The notes below the pieces were generated by a model. It searched no databases and was not told the DNA's origin. It saw nothing but the letters and a program-made list of their open reading frames with translations. The position numbers and the translations under genes were made by a program. Below, piece by piece: positions 24,960 through 31,845 of a stretch of 64,000 bases of DNA. The stretch is from the NCBI RefSeq assembly GCF_018881975.1, contig NZ_JACVPJ010000010.1:1-64000 (forward strand), written 5' to 3'. This DNA comes from Polynucleobacter sp. JS-Safj-400b-B2 (GTDB taxonomy: Bacteria > Pseudomonadota > Gammaproteobacteria > Burkholderiales > Burkholderiaceae). How positions within the stretch are numbered: the first letter of the stretch is position 1; each line of letters starts with the position of its first letter.

Positions 24960-25350
24960 GATCAGATCTCCTATCAAAGGTGTGTTGGTTGAAATTAGCC
25001 ACCGTTCCCGTATTGCGGTTCTAGCCGCACGGAAAGAAGTGGTTAAGCAATTCTACCTAGGGGATCTGATCACCACAAATGGCGACTTGAAAGGGCGAAC
25101 TCAATGCCCACCATCCATGGTTGAGTTTCCTTATCAAGGTAGGGTTCTGAAAATTGCTCACCGTTCCCGTATTGCGGTTGCAGTCGCACGGAAAGAAGTG
25201 AGTAATAAATTCTACCTAGGAAACTCAACCACCCCATTTTTTGGAAACTTTAGACAAATTCCAAATGCACTTTCCATGGCGGACTCCCTTCCGAGTGTTT
25301 GTGCGCGAACATGGCAATCAACCTCATTTCTAAAGGAAGAGCATGTTTAA
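24643..25350 (+). CDS. Rightward ORF across modules A3, A4 and B2 (uncertain)
   Basis: It starts with an ATGTTTAA overlap with the previous gene and ends with an identical ATGTTTAA overlap with the next. The first 105 codons are antisense to M3; the rest reads through A3, A4 and the truncated B2, giving two copies of the HRSRIAV..ARKEV peptide and one WQSTSF peptide. The composition is basic and low in hydrophobics. It may be real, or an open transit frame. Confidence 0.35.
   Translation: MFNKPTRIAIDHKWPSQTRHPVAGDAVTTSQPHGDGAHQWPIPSMNPLDMRLRAISTQIGNGSYSYRKNRFIPSLVAKANRRLRVVQSKTMPINVNPILMPVKKPTIRSPIKGVLVEISHRSRIAVLAARKEVVKQFYLGDLITTNGDLKGRTQCPPSMVEFPYQGRVLKIAHRSRIAVAVARKEVSNKFYLGNSTTPFFGNFRQIPNALSMADSLPSVCARTWQSTSFLKEEHV
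24960..25071 (-). repeat. 112-nt structured module A3
   Basis: The outer arms match A1 and A2 except for one change that gives a G-U pair (GGGGATCTGATC). Inner stems are as in A2. It is the leader of M3 and lies only 47 nt from module A4, so the two form a tandem pair. Confidence 0.85.
25101..25118 (-). CDS. Five-residue mini-ORF MDGGH
   Basis: The ATG at 25118 directly follows module A4 and its GGAAA arm, and a TGA comes after five codons. It occupies the position where A1, A2 and A3 carry full membrane genes, so it is either a vestige after loss of the cargo or a minimal leader. Confidence 0.3.
   Translation of the reverse strand: MDGGH
25119..25230 (-). repeat. 112-nt structured module A4 (alternative outer arm)
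   Basis: The core sequence is of family A, but the outer arms are GGTTGAGTTTCC and GGAAACTCAACC: a different sequence, still perfectly complementary. The inner stem reads TTGCTCAC/GTGAGTAA, so the C-G pair of A1 at offset 39/82 is replaced by T-A. These compensatory changes strongly support a folded DNA or RNA structure. Confidence 0.85.
25212..25277 (-). CDS. 21-residue leader-like mini-ORF
   Basis: The ATG at 25277 has AAGGGAG upstream. The frame begins MESAFG, contains FPKNGV and ends PR-stop inside the 5' arm of module A4 (CCT AGG TAG). Ribosomes finishing here would invade the A4 outer stem, so coupling of its translation to A4 folding is possible. Compare the sister ORF at 22278-22340. 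Confidence 0.4.
   Translation of the reverse strand: MESAFGICLKFPKNGVVEFPR
25278..25342 (-). repeat. Truncated module B2
   Basis: The left half resembles B1 (GGCGGACTCCCTTCCGAGTG, then CATGGCAATCAACCTCATTT), but the right half is missing. The next rightward gene begins at 25343 in its place. It looks like a recombination or deletion joint. Confidence 0.6.
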
Positions 25351-25519
25351 TCGTTCAACACTAAACCTCGCCGAAACAATCAAGATGGCAATCGTTTTTG
25401 CCTTCTTCTTGGCAATGCTACTAACCCCGGTGCTCATTTACATGAACCATCTGCCCCAGGTCTCCACTTGGCTATTTGGCCCTAACAATGAATGTCAGCT
25501 CAAATGGATAAAAAAATGA
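25343..25519 (+). CDS. Small membrane protein (58 residues)
   Basis: The ATG has AGGAAGAGC upstream. There is a single hydrophobic helix (IVFAFFLAMLLTPVLIYM) after a short polar N-terminus, then a short tail with one Cys. The stop overlaps the next start (ATGATG). Family unknown. Confidence 0.5.
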   Translation: MFNRSTLNLAETIKMAIVFAFFLAMLLTPVLIYMNHLPQVSTWLFGPNNECQLKWIKK

Positions 25520-25635
25520 TGTTACAAAATCTTCGATATGCCATCAGATCTGCAACGTTAGGCGCACTTGGCATTTGCGTCTGCATCACTTTATTTCTAA
25601 TTTTAGATTTTTATTTAAGCAGCAGTACGTGCTGA
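25516..25635 (+). CDS. Very small membrane protein (39 residues)
   Basis: The ATG overlaps the previous stop. The product is a single helix (LGALGICVCITLFLILDFYL) with a basic N-terminus. Its last 20 bp overlap the end of leftward gene M4. It follows the same two-gene-then-antisense-gene pattern as the units to its left. Confidence 0.4.
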   Translation: MMLQNLRYAIRSATLGALGICVCITLFLILDFYLSSSTC

Positions 25636-25887
25636 GAGCCATCTAATCATGAGTAAAAAATCAATGAATACAAGCGCCATCAAAGTGCCAGCTATATACA
25701 GGGCTGTAAATTCTTCAAGCGAGTATGCGACAGGGCCAAATGCTACCAATAACGTAGTGATAACTAAGTTAATTGGGAATGCCAATCTAAGTAACTGCGT
25801 TTTAGTGAAATTGCGGCTGATGCAGAAAGTTACAGTGCAGGTAGCTAGCGCATATATGAACGCGGCTAATAGTACATTTTTCTCCAT
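25615..25887 (-). CDS. Leftward membrane protein M4 (module B3-linked)
   Basis: The ATG at 25887 has AAGGAG six bases upstream within the module B3 arm; a longer frame through the module is not credible. The 90-residue product has three helices (VLLAAFIYALATCTVTFCI; LVITTLLVAFGPVAYSL; LYIAGTLMALVFIDFLLMI), a compact hydrophobic protein of unknown family. Confidence 0.6.
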   Translation of the reverse strand: MEKNVLLAAFIYALATCTVTFCISRNFTKTQLLRLAFPINLVITTLLVAFGPVAYSLEEFTALYIAGTLMALVFIDFLLMIRWLSARTAA

Positions 25888-26035
25888 GGTGGACTCCTTC
25901 TTATGTGTCATGGGTGGACCACGGCAATCAACCTCATTTAATGCAGCGTCAACTGTGAATGAGGCTTGCCGTGCTTTTAGCACAGCATGGGAGTCCACCA
26001 CCCCTTCCAGAGTGATTGGGGGTTTAAATGGGTAA
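25649..26035 (+). CDS. Rightward ORF across module B3 (uncertain)
   Basis: This 128-codon frame is antisense to M4 over its first 79 codons, then reads through module B3 to give RQSTSFNAAST.NEAC, matching the B1 and B2 peptides. It stops (TAA) inside the first three codons of the next gene, at ATGGGTAA. Confidence 0.35.
   Translation: MSKKSMNTSAIKVPAIYRAVNSSSEYATGPNATNNVVITKLIGNANLSNCVLVKLRLMQKVTVQVASAYMNAANSTFFSMVDSFLCVMGGPRQSTSFNAASTVNEACRAFSTAWESTTPSRVIGGLNG
25888..25999 (-). repeat. 112-nt structured module B3
   Basis: Outer arms GGTGGACTCC and GGAGTCCACC are perfect. The inner stem CACGGCAA/TTGCCGTG is covarying with B1, and CCTCATT/AATGAGG forms another. Although its interior is unrelated to family A, its length from start codon to outer arm end is again exactly 112 nt. 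It is the leader of M4. Confidence 0.85.
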
Positions 26036-26366
26036 CTTCTCTTCATTTAACTTCATCCAAACTACGCCCATATATCTATCGGATGCGGTATTGCTACGCC
26101 GCGTTAAGTCTGGAAAGATGCTCATAGATGCGAATGGGTGCATTGAAAAACGTTGCGCCAAATGTAGAGACTATTGGCCATCAGATTTGGAATTCTTTTA
26201 CTCAGCTACCCGCATTGATGGTCTTAATAATTGGTGTAAGGCTTGCTACATAGAGCATCGTTGGCCACAAGGGCGAACCCCTGTAGCGCAGCCATTCTCT
26301 GGCGATTGCAGTCTTTTATATCAGCTTCCAGTAAAGCAAAAATCAAGAAATGGAGTATGCGCATGA
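26028..26366 (+). CDS. Small zinc-knuckle protein
   Basis: The 112-residue product has a CAKC...WCKAC arrangement (residues about 43 to 72, spacing 27), typical of a treble-clef or HNH-like zinc site without obvious nuclease His/Asn. LEFFYSATRIDGLNNWCKACY resembles the phage and plasmid zinc-ribbon proteins annotated near replication genes. The stop overlaps the next start (ATGA). Confidence 0.6.
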   Translation: MGNFSSFNFIQTTPIYLSDAVLLRRVKSGKMLIDANGCIEKRCAKCRDYWPSDLEFFYSATRIDGLNNWCKACYIEHRWPQGRTPVAQPFSGDCSLLYQLPVKQKSRNGVCA

Positions 26367-26695
26367 GTCTACATCTATATCGACAAGTCTCTGATTGCGC
26401 TCTGCCTTCAAGGGAAAAATTTGTGCTTCTGCGCTTAGCATTTACCGCTACTGATGGAGGCCTAGCAATGCTGCCGCTAGACCGGCTTGCAAGTGATACA
26501 AGCCTCACTGACGAAGAGATTGGGGCGCATTTAACGTCCTTAGAAGAAAAAGGAATTATTGAAAACCGATCCGTATCAATTCGCAATCCCAATGGCCAAA
26601 CTACAGTGAGTCATGGGTACCAAATTCTTCCTGATCGATTCCCGAAATGGACTCCTGAGCTCCGCAAAGCTCTGCACGAGGAGGGTGCGTTATGA
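26363..26695 (+). CDS. Winged-helix DNA-binding protein
   Basis: From the ATG at 26363 (ATGA overlap) the product is 110 residues. The segment LPLDRLASDTSLTDEEIGAHLTSLEEKGIIEN is a helix-turn-helix with wing, as in plasmid replication or MarR-like regulators. It overlaps the next HTH gene by 4 bp, and the pair may act together at the nearby origin. Confidence 0.65.
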   Translation: MSLHLYRQVSDCALPSREKFVLLRLAFTATDGGLAMLPLDRLASDTSLTDEEIGAHLTSLEEKGIIENRSVSIRNPNGQTTVSHGYQILPDRFPKWTPELRKALHEEGAL

Positions 26696-27744
26696 GTGTA
26701 AAAGTGCAATCAATGGTTTGGGATGCCGATATTGAGCATAACCAAAAGTATGTATTAATAGCCTTAGCTGACCAGGCTAACGACTTTGGCAAAGAGTGTT
26801 GGCCAAGTATTGCTTACCTTGCTGCCAAGTGCAATTTGTCGGATAGATCCGTACAAAGAAGTCTAAAAAAACTTGAGGAAGATGGCTTAATTTCTCGCCA
26901 AGCACGTTATGGACGGTCAACTTATTTCACTATTTTTCTTTCTAGATTGGTGGAGTTAAAGCGAAAAGAGTGGGTGGAGGTTGACGAAGATGATCACCAA
27001 GATGGTGCAAAAGTTATCCACAACCCCGACAAAAGTTCACCCCGTCAAAATGACACTCCGACAAAGGTTCACCCCGACAATTTGTCACCCCCGACAGGAA
27101 ACCCAGATTCTGTAGAGACCCCCGACAATTTGTCACCCCCGACAAACGGTCGTAATTTAGACAATTTGTCACCACCACCCCGACAATTTGTCACCCATAA
27201 CCATCCCTCGATCCATCCTTTATCGTCGACGTCGACAGATGATGTTATCCACAACCCTGAAAACCAAAAGACAAATGCTGCCGAGCAAAATGACTTGGAC
27301 GCAGTCGTTGAATTAATTTCAACTTGGGAGCAGGGCAGGGGCAAGACAGTTAAAATCACAGCCAGCGATCGCACAAAGATTTCCTACTGGCTTCAAGTTT
27401 GCGTTTCTTCTGGTGCCCTGAAAGCAGCCTATGACACAGCTGTCGCCCAACGTCAAAAACAGGGTGATCCAACAGCGGTCACGATCGGGTACCTAGATTC
27501 GATCATCGCCTCATCAGCTAAGGCGGGGAAACCCACTAGCGCCCTAGCCAATATCCATGATTCCAACATCAATGCCGCACCCTGGTATGTCACAGATGCT
27601 GGCATTGAAAATGAAGCCAATCGCATAGGCTGTAAGCCTCACCCAGGTGAACCATTTCCTCAATTCAAATTACGCGTCTTAGCTTATAAGCAGGTGCCTT
27701 ATGAGCAATACGAACGCGACTGCAAATCATTCTCTAATTATTAA
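26692..27744 (+). CDS. HTH_36-type replication initiator-like protein
   Basis: The product has 350 residues. The N-terminal 90 residues form a winged HTH (NQKYVLIALADQANDFGKECWPSIAYLAAKCNLSDRSVQRSLKKLEEDG) like that of phage O/plasmid replication proteins. A repetitive linker (about 108-180) with DNLSPPT repeats follows, then a C-terminal region with WEQGRGKTVKITASDRTKISYWL. It is probably the replication or regulatory protein of the element. The linker DNA itself carries DnaA boxes and iterons (see separate entry). Confidence 0.7.
   Translation: MSVKVQSMVWDADIEHNQKYVLIALADQANDFGKECWPSIAYLAAKCNLSDRSVQRSLKKLEEDGLISRQARYGRSTYFTIFLSRLVELKRKEWVEVDEDDHQDGAKVIHNPDKSSPRQNDTPTKVHPDNLSPPTGNPDSVETPDNLSPPTNGRNLDNLSPPPRQFVTHNHPSIHPLSSTSTDDVIHNPENQKTNAAEQNDLDAVVELISTWEQGRGKTVKITASDRTKISYWLQVCVSSGALKAAYDTAVAQRQKQGDPTAVTIGYLDSIIASSAKAGKPTSALANIHDSNINAAPWYVTDAGIENEANRIGCKPHPGEPFPQFKLRVLAYKQVPYEQYERDCKSFSNY
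27014..27253. other. Putative intragenic replication origin (iterons plus two DnaA boxes)
   Basis: Two perfect DnaA boxes TTATCCACA lie at 27014-27022 and 27245-27253. Between them are four copies of the palindrome GACAATTTGTC at 27076, 27124, 27160 and 27182. Three are embedded in CCCCGACAATTTGTCACCC, and there are degenerate copies at 27025-27075. The first three copies are in the coding frame, the fourth is out of frame, so the DNA word rather than the peptide is being kept. This fits a plasmid-type oriV bound by the encoded HTH protein. Confidence 0.6.
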
Positions 27745-27794
27745 TAAGGAGTTTTAATGCCGCACTTTTATTTCTTCAACACAAGGAGCTTTTT

Positions 27795-28106
27795 ATGAAC
27801 GCTTTTAAAAAACTAATAATCCGCACTGGGGACATCATTCCAGCAATTACGATTTATATACTTTGCAGTCCAATTTATTCGTATGCCCAATCTCCGGTAA
27901 TTGCTAACAAGGTTGGCAATTACACATCTGGACTAGTGACCGCAATTTCAGCTGCAGGTCTCGGCGTTGGAACTGGTGCCGCATCGATGGTTGGTTACAA
28001 AATGCTTGGCCAAAAAGCCACTTTCGGGGATGTTTGGCACATTGCTGCCGGAGGTCTTATTGCTGCAAGTGCAGGTGCATTTGGATTGTACGTACAGAGC
28101 TCCTAA
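27795..28106 (+). CDS. virB2: VirB2/TrbC-family conjugative pilin
   Basis: The 103-residue product has a long signal peptide (to about residue 32, YSYAQS) and two hydrophobic helices (VTAISAAGLGVGTGAASMVGY; IAAGGLIAASAGAFGLYV) separated by a short polar loop, the classic major T4SS pilin layout. The ATG has AAGGAGC upstream. It opens the mating-channel gene block. Confidence 0.9.
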   Translation: MNAFKKLIIRTGDIIPAITIYILCSPIYSYAQSPVIANKVGNYTSGLVTAISAAGLGVGTGAASMVGYKMLGQKATFGDVWHIAAGGLIAASAGAFGLYVQSS

Positions 28107-28112
28107 ATATAA

Positions 28113-28490
28113 ATGGATCCAATTTTCAAAGGCTGTACTAGACCCACAATGCTCAAAGGTGCGCCAATGGAGCCGTTGATGTATTTTTGCGTGCCTATTT
28201 TTATGATCGGGATTATTGGATCTGCATTTCACCCTCTCTCGCTAGTGGTGGCATTTGTACTATGTTTCTCTGTTTGGGTATGGATGCGAATTGTTTCGGA
28301 AAGAGATGAGCAGCGCTTAATACAGTTAATGCGGTTGTGGTGGCATCGTCGCCAATATTGGGCCACATTTTATTTATGGATTAGTCGCGATAAGTTAAGC
28401 CACCACCATGGATTATTTTCATACTCGCCAATAGATTATCGAAAAAGCGCTTACCTAAGTCGGATGCTTCCCCTTGGAGAAAACTTATGA
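28113..28490 (+). CDS. virB3: VirB3-like inner-membrane T4SS protein
   Basis: The 125-residue product begins MDPIFKGCTRPTMLKGAPMEPL, the VirB3/TrbD signature, with two adjacent hydrophobic helices at about 26-62. It is longer than usual by a C-terminal stretch of about 50 residues. It overlaps virB4 by 4 bp, as in most T4SS operons. Confidence 0.88.
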   Translation: MDPIFKGCTRPTMLKGAPMEPLMYFCVPIFMIGIIGSAFHPLSLVVAFVLCFSVWVWMRIVSERDEQRLIQLMRLWWHRRQYWATFYLWISRDKLSHHHGLFSYSPIDYRKSAYLSRMLPLGENL

Positions 28491-30907
28491 CCAATCCAAT
28501 TAATAACGATCCGTTTATTGGCAAATTTGTCCCGTTTTCGTGCCATGTGGAACCAACCATTGTTAAAAATAGAGACGGCTCATATTGTTCAACATTGTTG
28601 CTGGCTGGGATTGCCTTTGAGACTCAAGATCCCGATGAAATACTTCATCGTCACAATACTTTTTCGAACTTTGTAAAAAGTTTAGGTGGTGATGTTGCGC
28701 TGTGGTCTCACCGGATCCGCAGCAAAATTAGCGACCGTCTATCGACTGAGTATGAAAATCACTTTGTACGGTCAATGGCTGAAGCCTATTACGGCAGCTT
28801 TAACGGCTACCGGATGAAGAGTAATCAATTTTATTTAACGATTGTTTATAAGCCTGCACGCTTGCGCAGCAAAATTAAACGATTTGGCAATGCGTTTCGT
28901 GACGGCGAACAAATCGGAATAGAAGAGGCGGAGGATCTTCGGGTAATGCAGGACCTTCTGTCGCGCACTATCGCTAATATGCGATCTTATAGCCCCCAGG
29001 TATTGAGTAGTTACGAAAGATCTGGGGAGCTATTTTCTGAGAATTTTTCATTTTATAAATTTTTAACAGATGGCACATGGCAGCCGGTCCGAGTACTTCG
29101 CAGTGCGGCCTATAACTACTTAGCTAGCGCACGAATAACTAGCGATGCCGAGCTGATTGAGTTGAAAGGCCCTGGCAAAACAAGATACGCGGCAATGCTT
29201 GATTTACTTGAATATCCAATGAACTCGGAGCCTGGTACGCTAAACTCATTGCTGTACTCGGACTTTGAGTTTATCGAAACCCAAAGCTTTACTGCTAAGT
29301 CAAAGCCGGCGGCGCAAAAATATATCGAAACCCAACAAGGGCGGATGATTTCAAGTGAAGATGCCGCACATTCACAAATTGAAGAATTAACAACCGCACT
29401 AGATGACCTCATTTCAGGTCGCATTAGCTTTGGCGAATATCACTACTCCCTAGCAATCTTTGGGAATTCACCAGTCGAGGCGCGAAAAAATATAGCCGAA
29501 GCCGATGCGATACTCAAAGATTCGGGCTTCATAACTGCTTTGGCTGATATTTCTGCTGAGTTTGCATGGCTTTCTCAAATGCCAGGCAACTTCAGATTTC
29601 GACCTCGAAACGTCAGCCTGTCAAATAGAAATTTTTGCGGTCTTAGTTGCTTTCATGGGTTTTATACTGGCAAGCGTCAAAACAACCCTTGGGGTGAGGC
29701 GGTTACATTATTAAAAACCCCTAATGCCTCACCGTTGTATTTCAATTTTCACTATACCCCACTTAATGAGCTGTCATACGATAAGAAGGCGCCTGCCAAT
29801 ACAACTTTAATTGGAGCTACCGGTACCGGAAAAACGGTTACTGAAGTTTTTTTACTGTTAATGGCAGATAAGTATTACCCAACGGTAATGTTTTTTGATA
29901 ACAAGCGTGGCGCTGAGATAGCGATTCGCTTAAATGGGGGTAACTACAGAGTATTCAAGCGTGGTGTTTCAACCGGGTTAAATCCTTTTCATCTACCCGT
30001 CAATCCCTCTACCATTCTCTTTCTAATTGACTTAGTTAAGTCGCTTGTGCCAAGAACCATAACCCCTACCGAGCATGACGACATTAGTCGCGCCGTTAAC
30101 GAGGTAATGCGTTCCAAGGATATGCGGCTACGCTGCCTGTCTTCTGTATATCAGCAGCTATTGGAAACTTCAGAAGACTCCATTAGTGCGCATCTTCGTA
30201 AATGGTGCCATGCTGCAGGCGGCAATTTAGCCTGGGTGCTCGACAACCCTCAAAATGAGATTGACATTTATAGCGACCGCTGGAATGGTTTTGACGATAC
30301 GGATTTAGTAGATTACCCAGAGGTTTTGGGTCCAATCACCGATACGTTGTTGTTTATGGCAGATACTCTAATTGATGGCCGTCGATATATTTATGTAATG
30401 GCTGAGTTTTGGATTCGCCTCGGTCTACCTAGGTTTGCTGACTTTGCAACCACAAAGCAATACACAATTCGATCTAAAAATGGTTTCGGTGTTTTTGATA
30501 CGCAAAGCCCAGCTCAAATTCTCAAAACATCACATACCGCTGCAATTGTGGAGCAAACCCCCACCCAAATTTACTTGCCAAACCCGAAGGCTGACAGATC
30601 AGATTACATCAATGGTTTTAAGGTCACCCAAGCTGAATTTGACATCATCTCAACCTTAAGCGAAACATCCCGTCAGTTTTTGATAAAGCAGGGTGGATCC
30701 TCATCAGTAGCAACTTTGGACCTGGGCGGATTAGATGCCTATCTGGATGTCCTATCCGCCTCCTTGGATGATGTCGCACTCCTGGATGTGATACGAGCCG
30801 AAGTGGGAGATAACCCTGACCAATGGCTACCTGTATTTAGAGCGAGCCTAAGAGATCGTAAAAATCAATCGAAGTTAACACAACAGCGCATTGGAGTAAC
30901 AGCATGA
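28487..30907 (+). CDS. virB4: VirB4 T4SS ATPase
   Basis: The product has 806 residues: the CagE/TrbE N-terminal domain, then Walker A GATGTGKT at about 443-450, Walker B-type VMFFDNKRGAE near 468, and a C-terminal RecA-like domain. It energises pilus assembly and substrate transfer at the inner membrane. Overlaps of 4 bp occur at both ends. Confidence 0.95.
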   Translation: MTNPINNDPFIGKFVPFSCHVEPTIVKNRDGSYCSTLLLAGIAFETQDPDEILHRHNTFSNFVKSLGGDVALWSHRIRSKISDRLSTEYENHFVRSMAEAYYGSFNGYRMKSNQFYLTIVYKPARLRSKIKRFGNAFRDGEQIGIEEAEDLRVMQDLLSRTIANMRSYSPQVLSSYERSGELFSENFSFYKFLTDGTWQPVRVLRSAAYNYLASARITSDAELIELKGPGKTRYAAMLDLLEYPMNSEPGTLNSLLYSDFEFIETQSFTAKSKPAAQKYIETQQGRMISSEDAAHSQIEELTTALDDLISGRISFGEYHYSLAIFGNSPVEARKNIAEADAILKDSGFITALADISAEFAWLSQMPGNFRFRPRNVSLSNRNFCGLSCFHGFYTGKRQNNPWGEAVTLLKTPNASPLYFNFHYTPLNELSYDKKAPANTTLIGATGTGKTVTEVFLLLMADKYYPTVMFFDNKRGAEIAIRLNGGNYRVFKRGVSTGLNPFHLPVNPSTILFLIDLVKSLVPRTITPTEHDDISRAVNEVMRSKDMRLRCLSSVYQQLLETSEDSISAHLRKWCHAAGGNLAWVLDNPQNEIDIYSDRWNGFDDTDLVDYPEVLGPITDTLLFMADTLIDGRRYIYVMAEFWIRLGLPRFADFATTKQYTIRSKNGFGVFDTQSPAQILKTSHTAAIVEQTPTQIYLPNPKADRSDYINGFKVTQAEFDIISTLSETSRQFLIKQGGSSSVATLDLGGLDAYLDVLSASLDDVALLDVIRAEVGDNPDQWLPVFRASLRDRKNQSKLTQQRIGVTA

Positions 30908-31596
30908 AAAAGATAGTTGCCAAATTTATTCCCATATTTTCCGCATTTTTATTTTCAACAGGTTTGATGGCTCAGGGAATTCCCGTTTATGACGGCGCTA
31001 ATTTTGCCAATATGATTCAGCAATTAAATGCATGGCAACAGCAACTTCAAGCCATGCAAATGCAATACAACCAACTGCAAAGCCAATATCAAGTCCTTAC
31101 CGGGGCAAGAGGTTTTGGTAACTTGCTAAGCAACCCATTGCTTTCAAATGCGCTCCCTGCCAATTTGCAGCAAACATATATGGCCCTTAAAAGCGGCAAC
31201 CTTTCTCCTGCAGCTCAAATGGCTCGCAACCAAAGCATGGTATATAACTGCCAAAATTTAACTGGGACGGCCTATAGCAACTGCCAAGCAGGTCTTAATG
31301 TGAACTATCAAAATCAAGATATGTTCAATCAGGCATATCAGACATCACAACTACAAAGTCAGCAAATAGCAGCACTTCAGGCGCAAATCAATATGACCCA
31401 AGACCCCAAAGCAATTGCTGAGCTTCAAGCGCGCATCCAGACCGAGGCTCTTAGCCAGCAAAACACTATGCTGCAAGCGCAGCTTGCTACCCAACTTGCA
31501 AAGAATCAAGTTGAATTGATTCAACAGCAGGGCACGGAGTCGACCATGAAATTCTTTAGCGGCAAAAAAGGTATGAGCCAACTGGTTACACAATGA
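30904..31596 (+). CDS. virB5: VirB5-like pilus-tip protein
   Basis: The 230-residue product has a signal peptide (to about residue 23, GLMAQG) followed by GIPVYDGANFANMIQQLNAW and a very Gln-rich coiled region, the usual VirB5/TrbJ pattern. A second helix lies at about 155-205. Its last residues KFFSGKKGMSQLV are echoed by the 52-residue ORF two genes later. Confidence 0.88.
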   Translation: MKKIVAKFIPIFSAFLFSTGLMAQGIPVYDGANFANMIQQLNAWQQQLQAMQMQYNQLQSQYQVLTGARGFGNLLSNPLLSNALPANLQQTYMALKSGNLSPAAQMARNQSMVYNCQNLTGTAYSNCQAGLNVNYQNQDMFNQAYQTSQLQSQQIAALQAQINMTQDPKAIAELQARIQTEALSQQNTMLQAQLATQLAKNQVELIQQQGTESTMKFFSGKKGMSQLVTQ

Positions 31597-31688
31597 ATAT
31601 TTTCAACCGCTACTTTCAAGCAGTTCATCGAATTAATGCATCAGCAAAAACCCCGAGAGATTTTGGACTAAATAAGTTTAATAAATGA
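31593..31688 (+). CDS. Tiny ORF (31 residues) in the T4SS operon
   Basis: It starts with an ATGA overlap with virB5 and ends with an ATGA overlap with the next small gene. The product MNIFNRYFQAVHRINA onward is basic and amphipathic and has no known motif. It may serve only to couple translation. Confidence 0.4.
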   Translation: MNIFNRYFQAVHRINASAKTPRDFGLNKFNK

Positions 31689-31843
31689 AAAATACAAAAT
31701 TAATTATCGTCATCATTATTGCGTTAATGATTGGCGGCATAGCTGGAGCCTGGACATACCACTCATTATTCTCTGGCGTAGCCACTACTAAGCAATTTTT
31801 TGGTGGAACCAAAGGAATCAATCAGCTGGTTTCGCCTAAATAA
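31685..31843 (+). CDS. Small membrane-anchored protein (52 residues) with VirB5-like tail
   Basis: The product has one N-terminal membrane helix (LIIVIIIALMIGGIAGAW), then a periplasmic segment ending KQFFGGTKGINQLVSPK. This tail matches the VirB5 C-terminus (KFFSGKKGMSQLV) in pattern FF.G.KG..QLV. There is no lipobox Cys, so it is not a classical VirB7, although it occupies the slot where VirB7 or entry-exclusion proteins are often found. Confidence 0.6.
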   Translation: MKNTKLIIVIIIALMIGGIAGAWTYHSLFSGVATTKQFFGGTKGINQLVSPK

Positions 31844-31845
31844 GT

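Noticed and set aside
22137..25999. Modules A and B as integron attC sites
   Set aside because: A GTTAAGC core-like word occurs in A2 and A3, but modules lie at the 5' end of leftward genes, no consistent R-box pair exists, A1 and A4 lack the word, and no integron integrase is present.
22137..25999. CRISPR array
   Set aside because: Units are over 100 nt, internally palindromic, separated by genes rather than short spacers, and no cas genes are seen.
31685..31843. Small anchored protein as VirB7 lipoprotein
   Set aside because: It has no lipobox cysteine; the only similarity is to the VirB5 tail.
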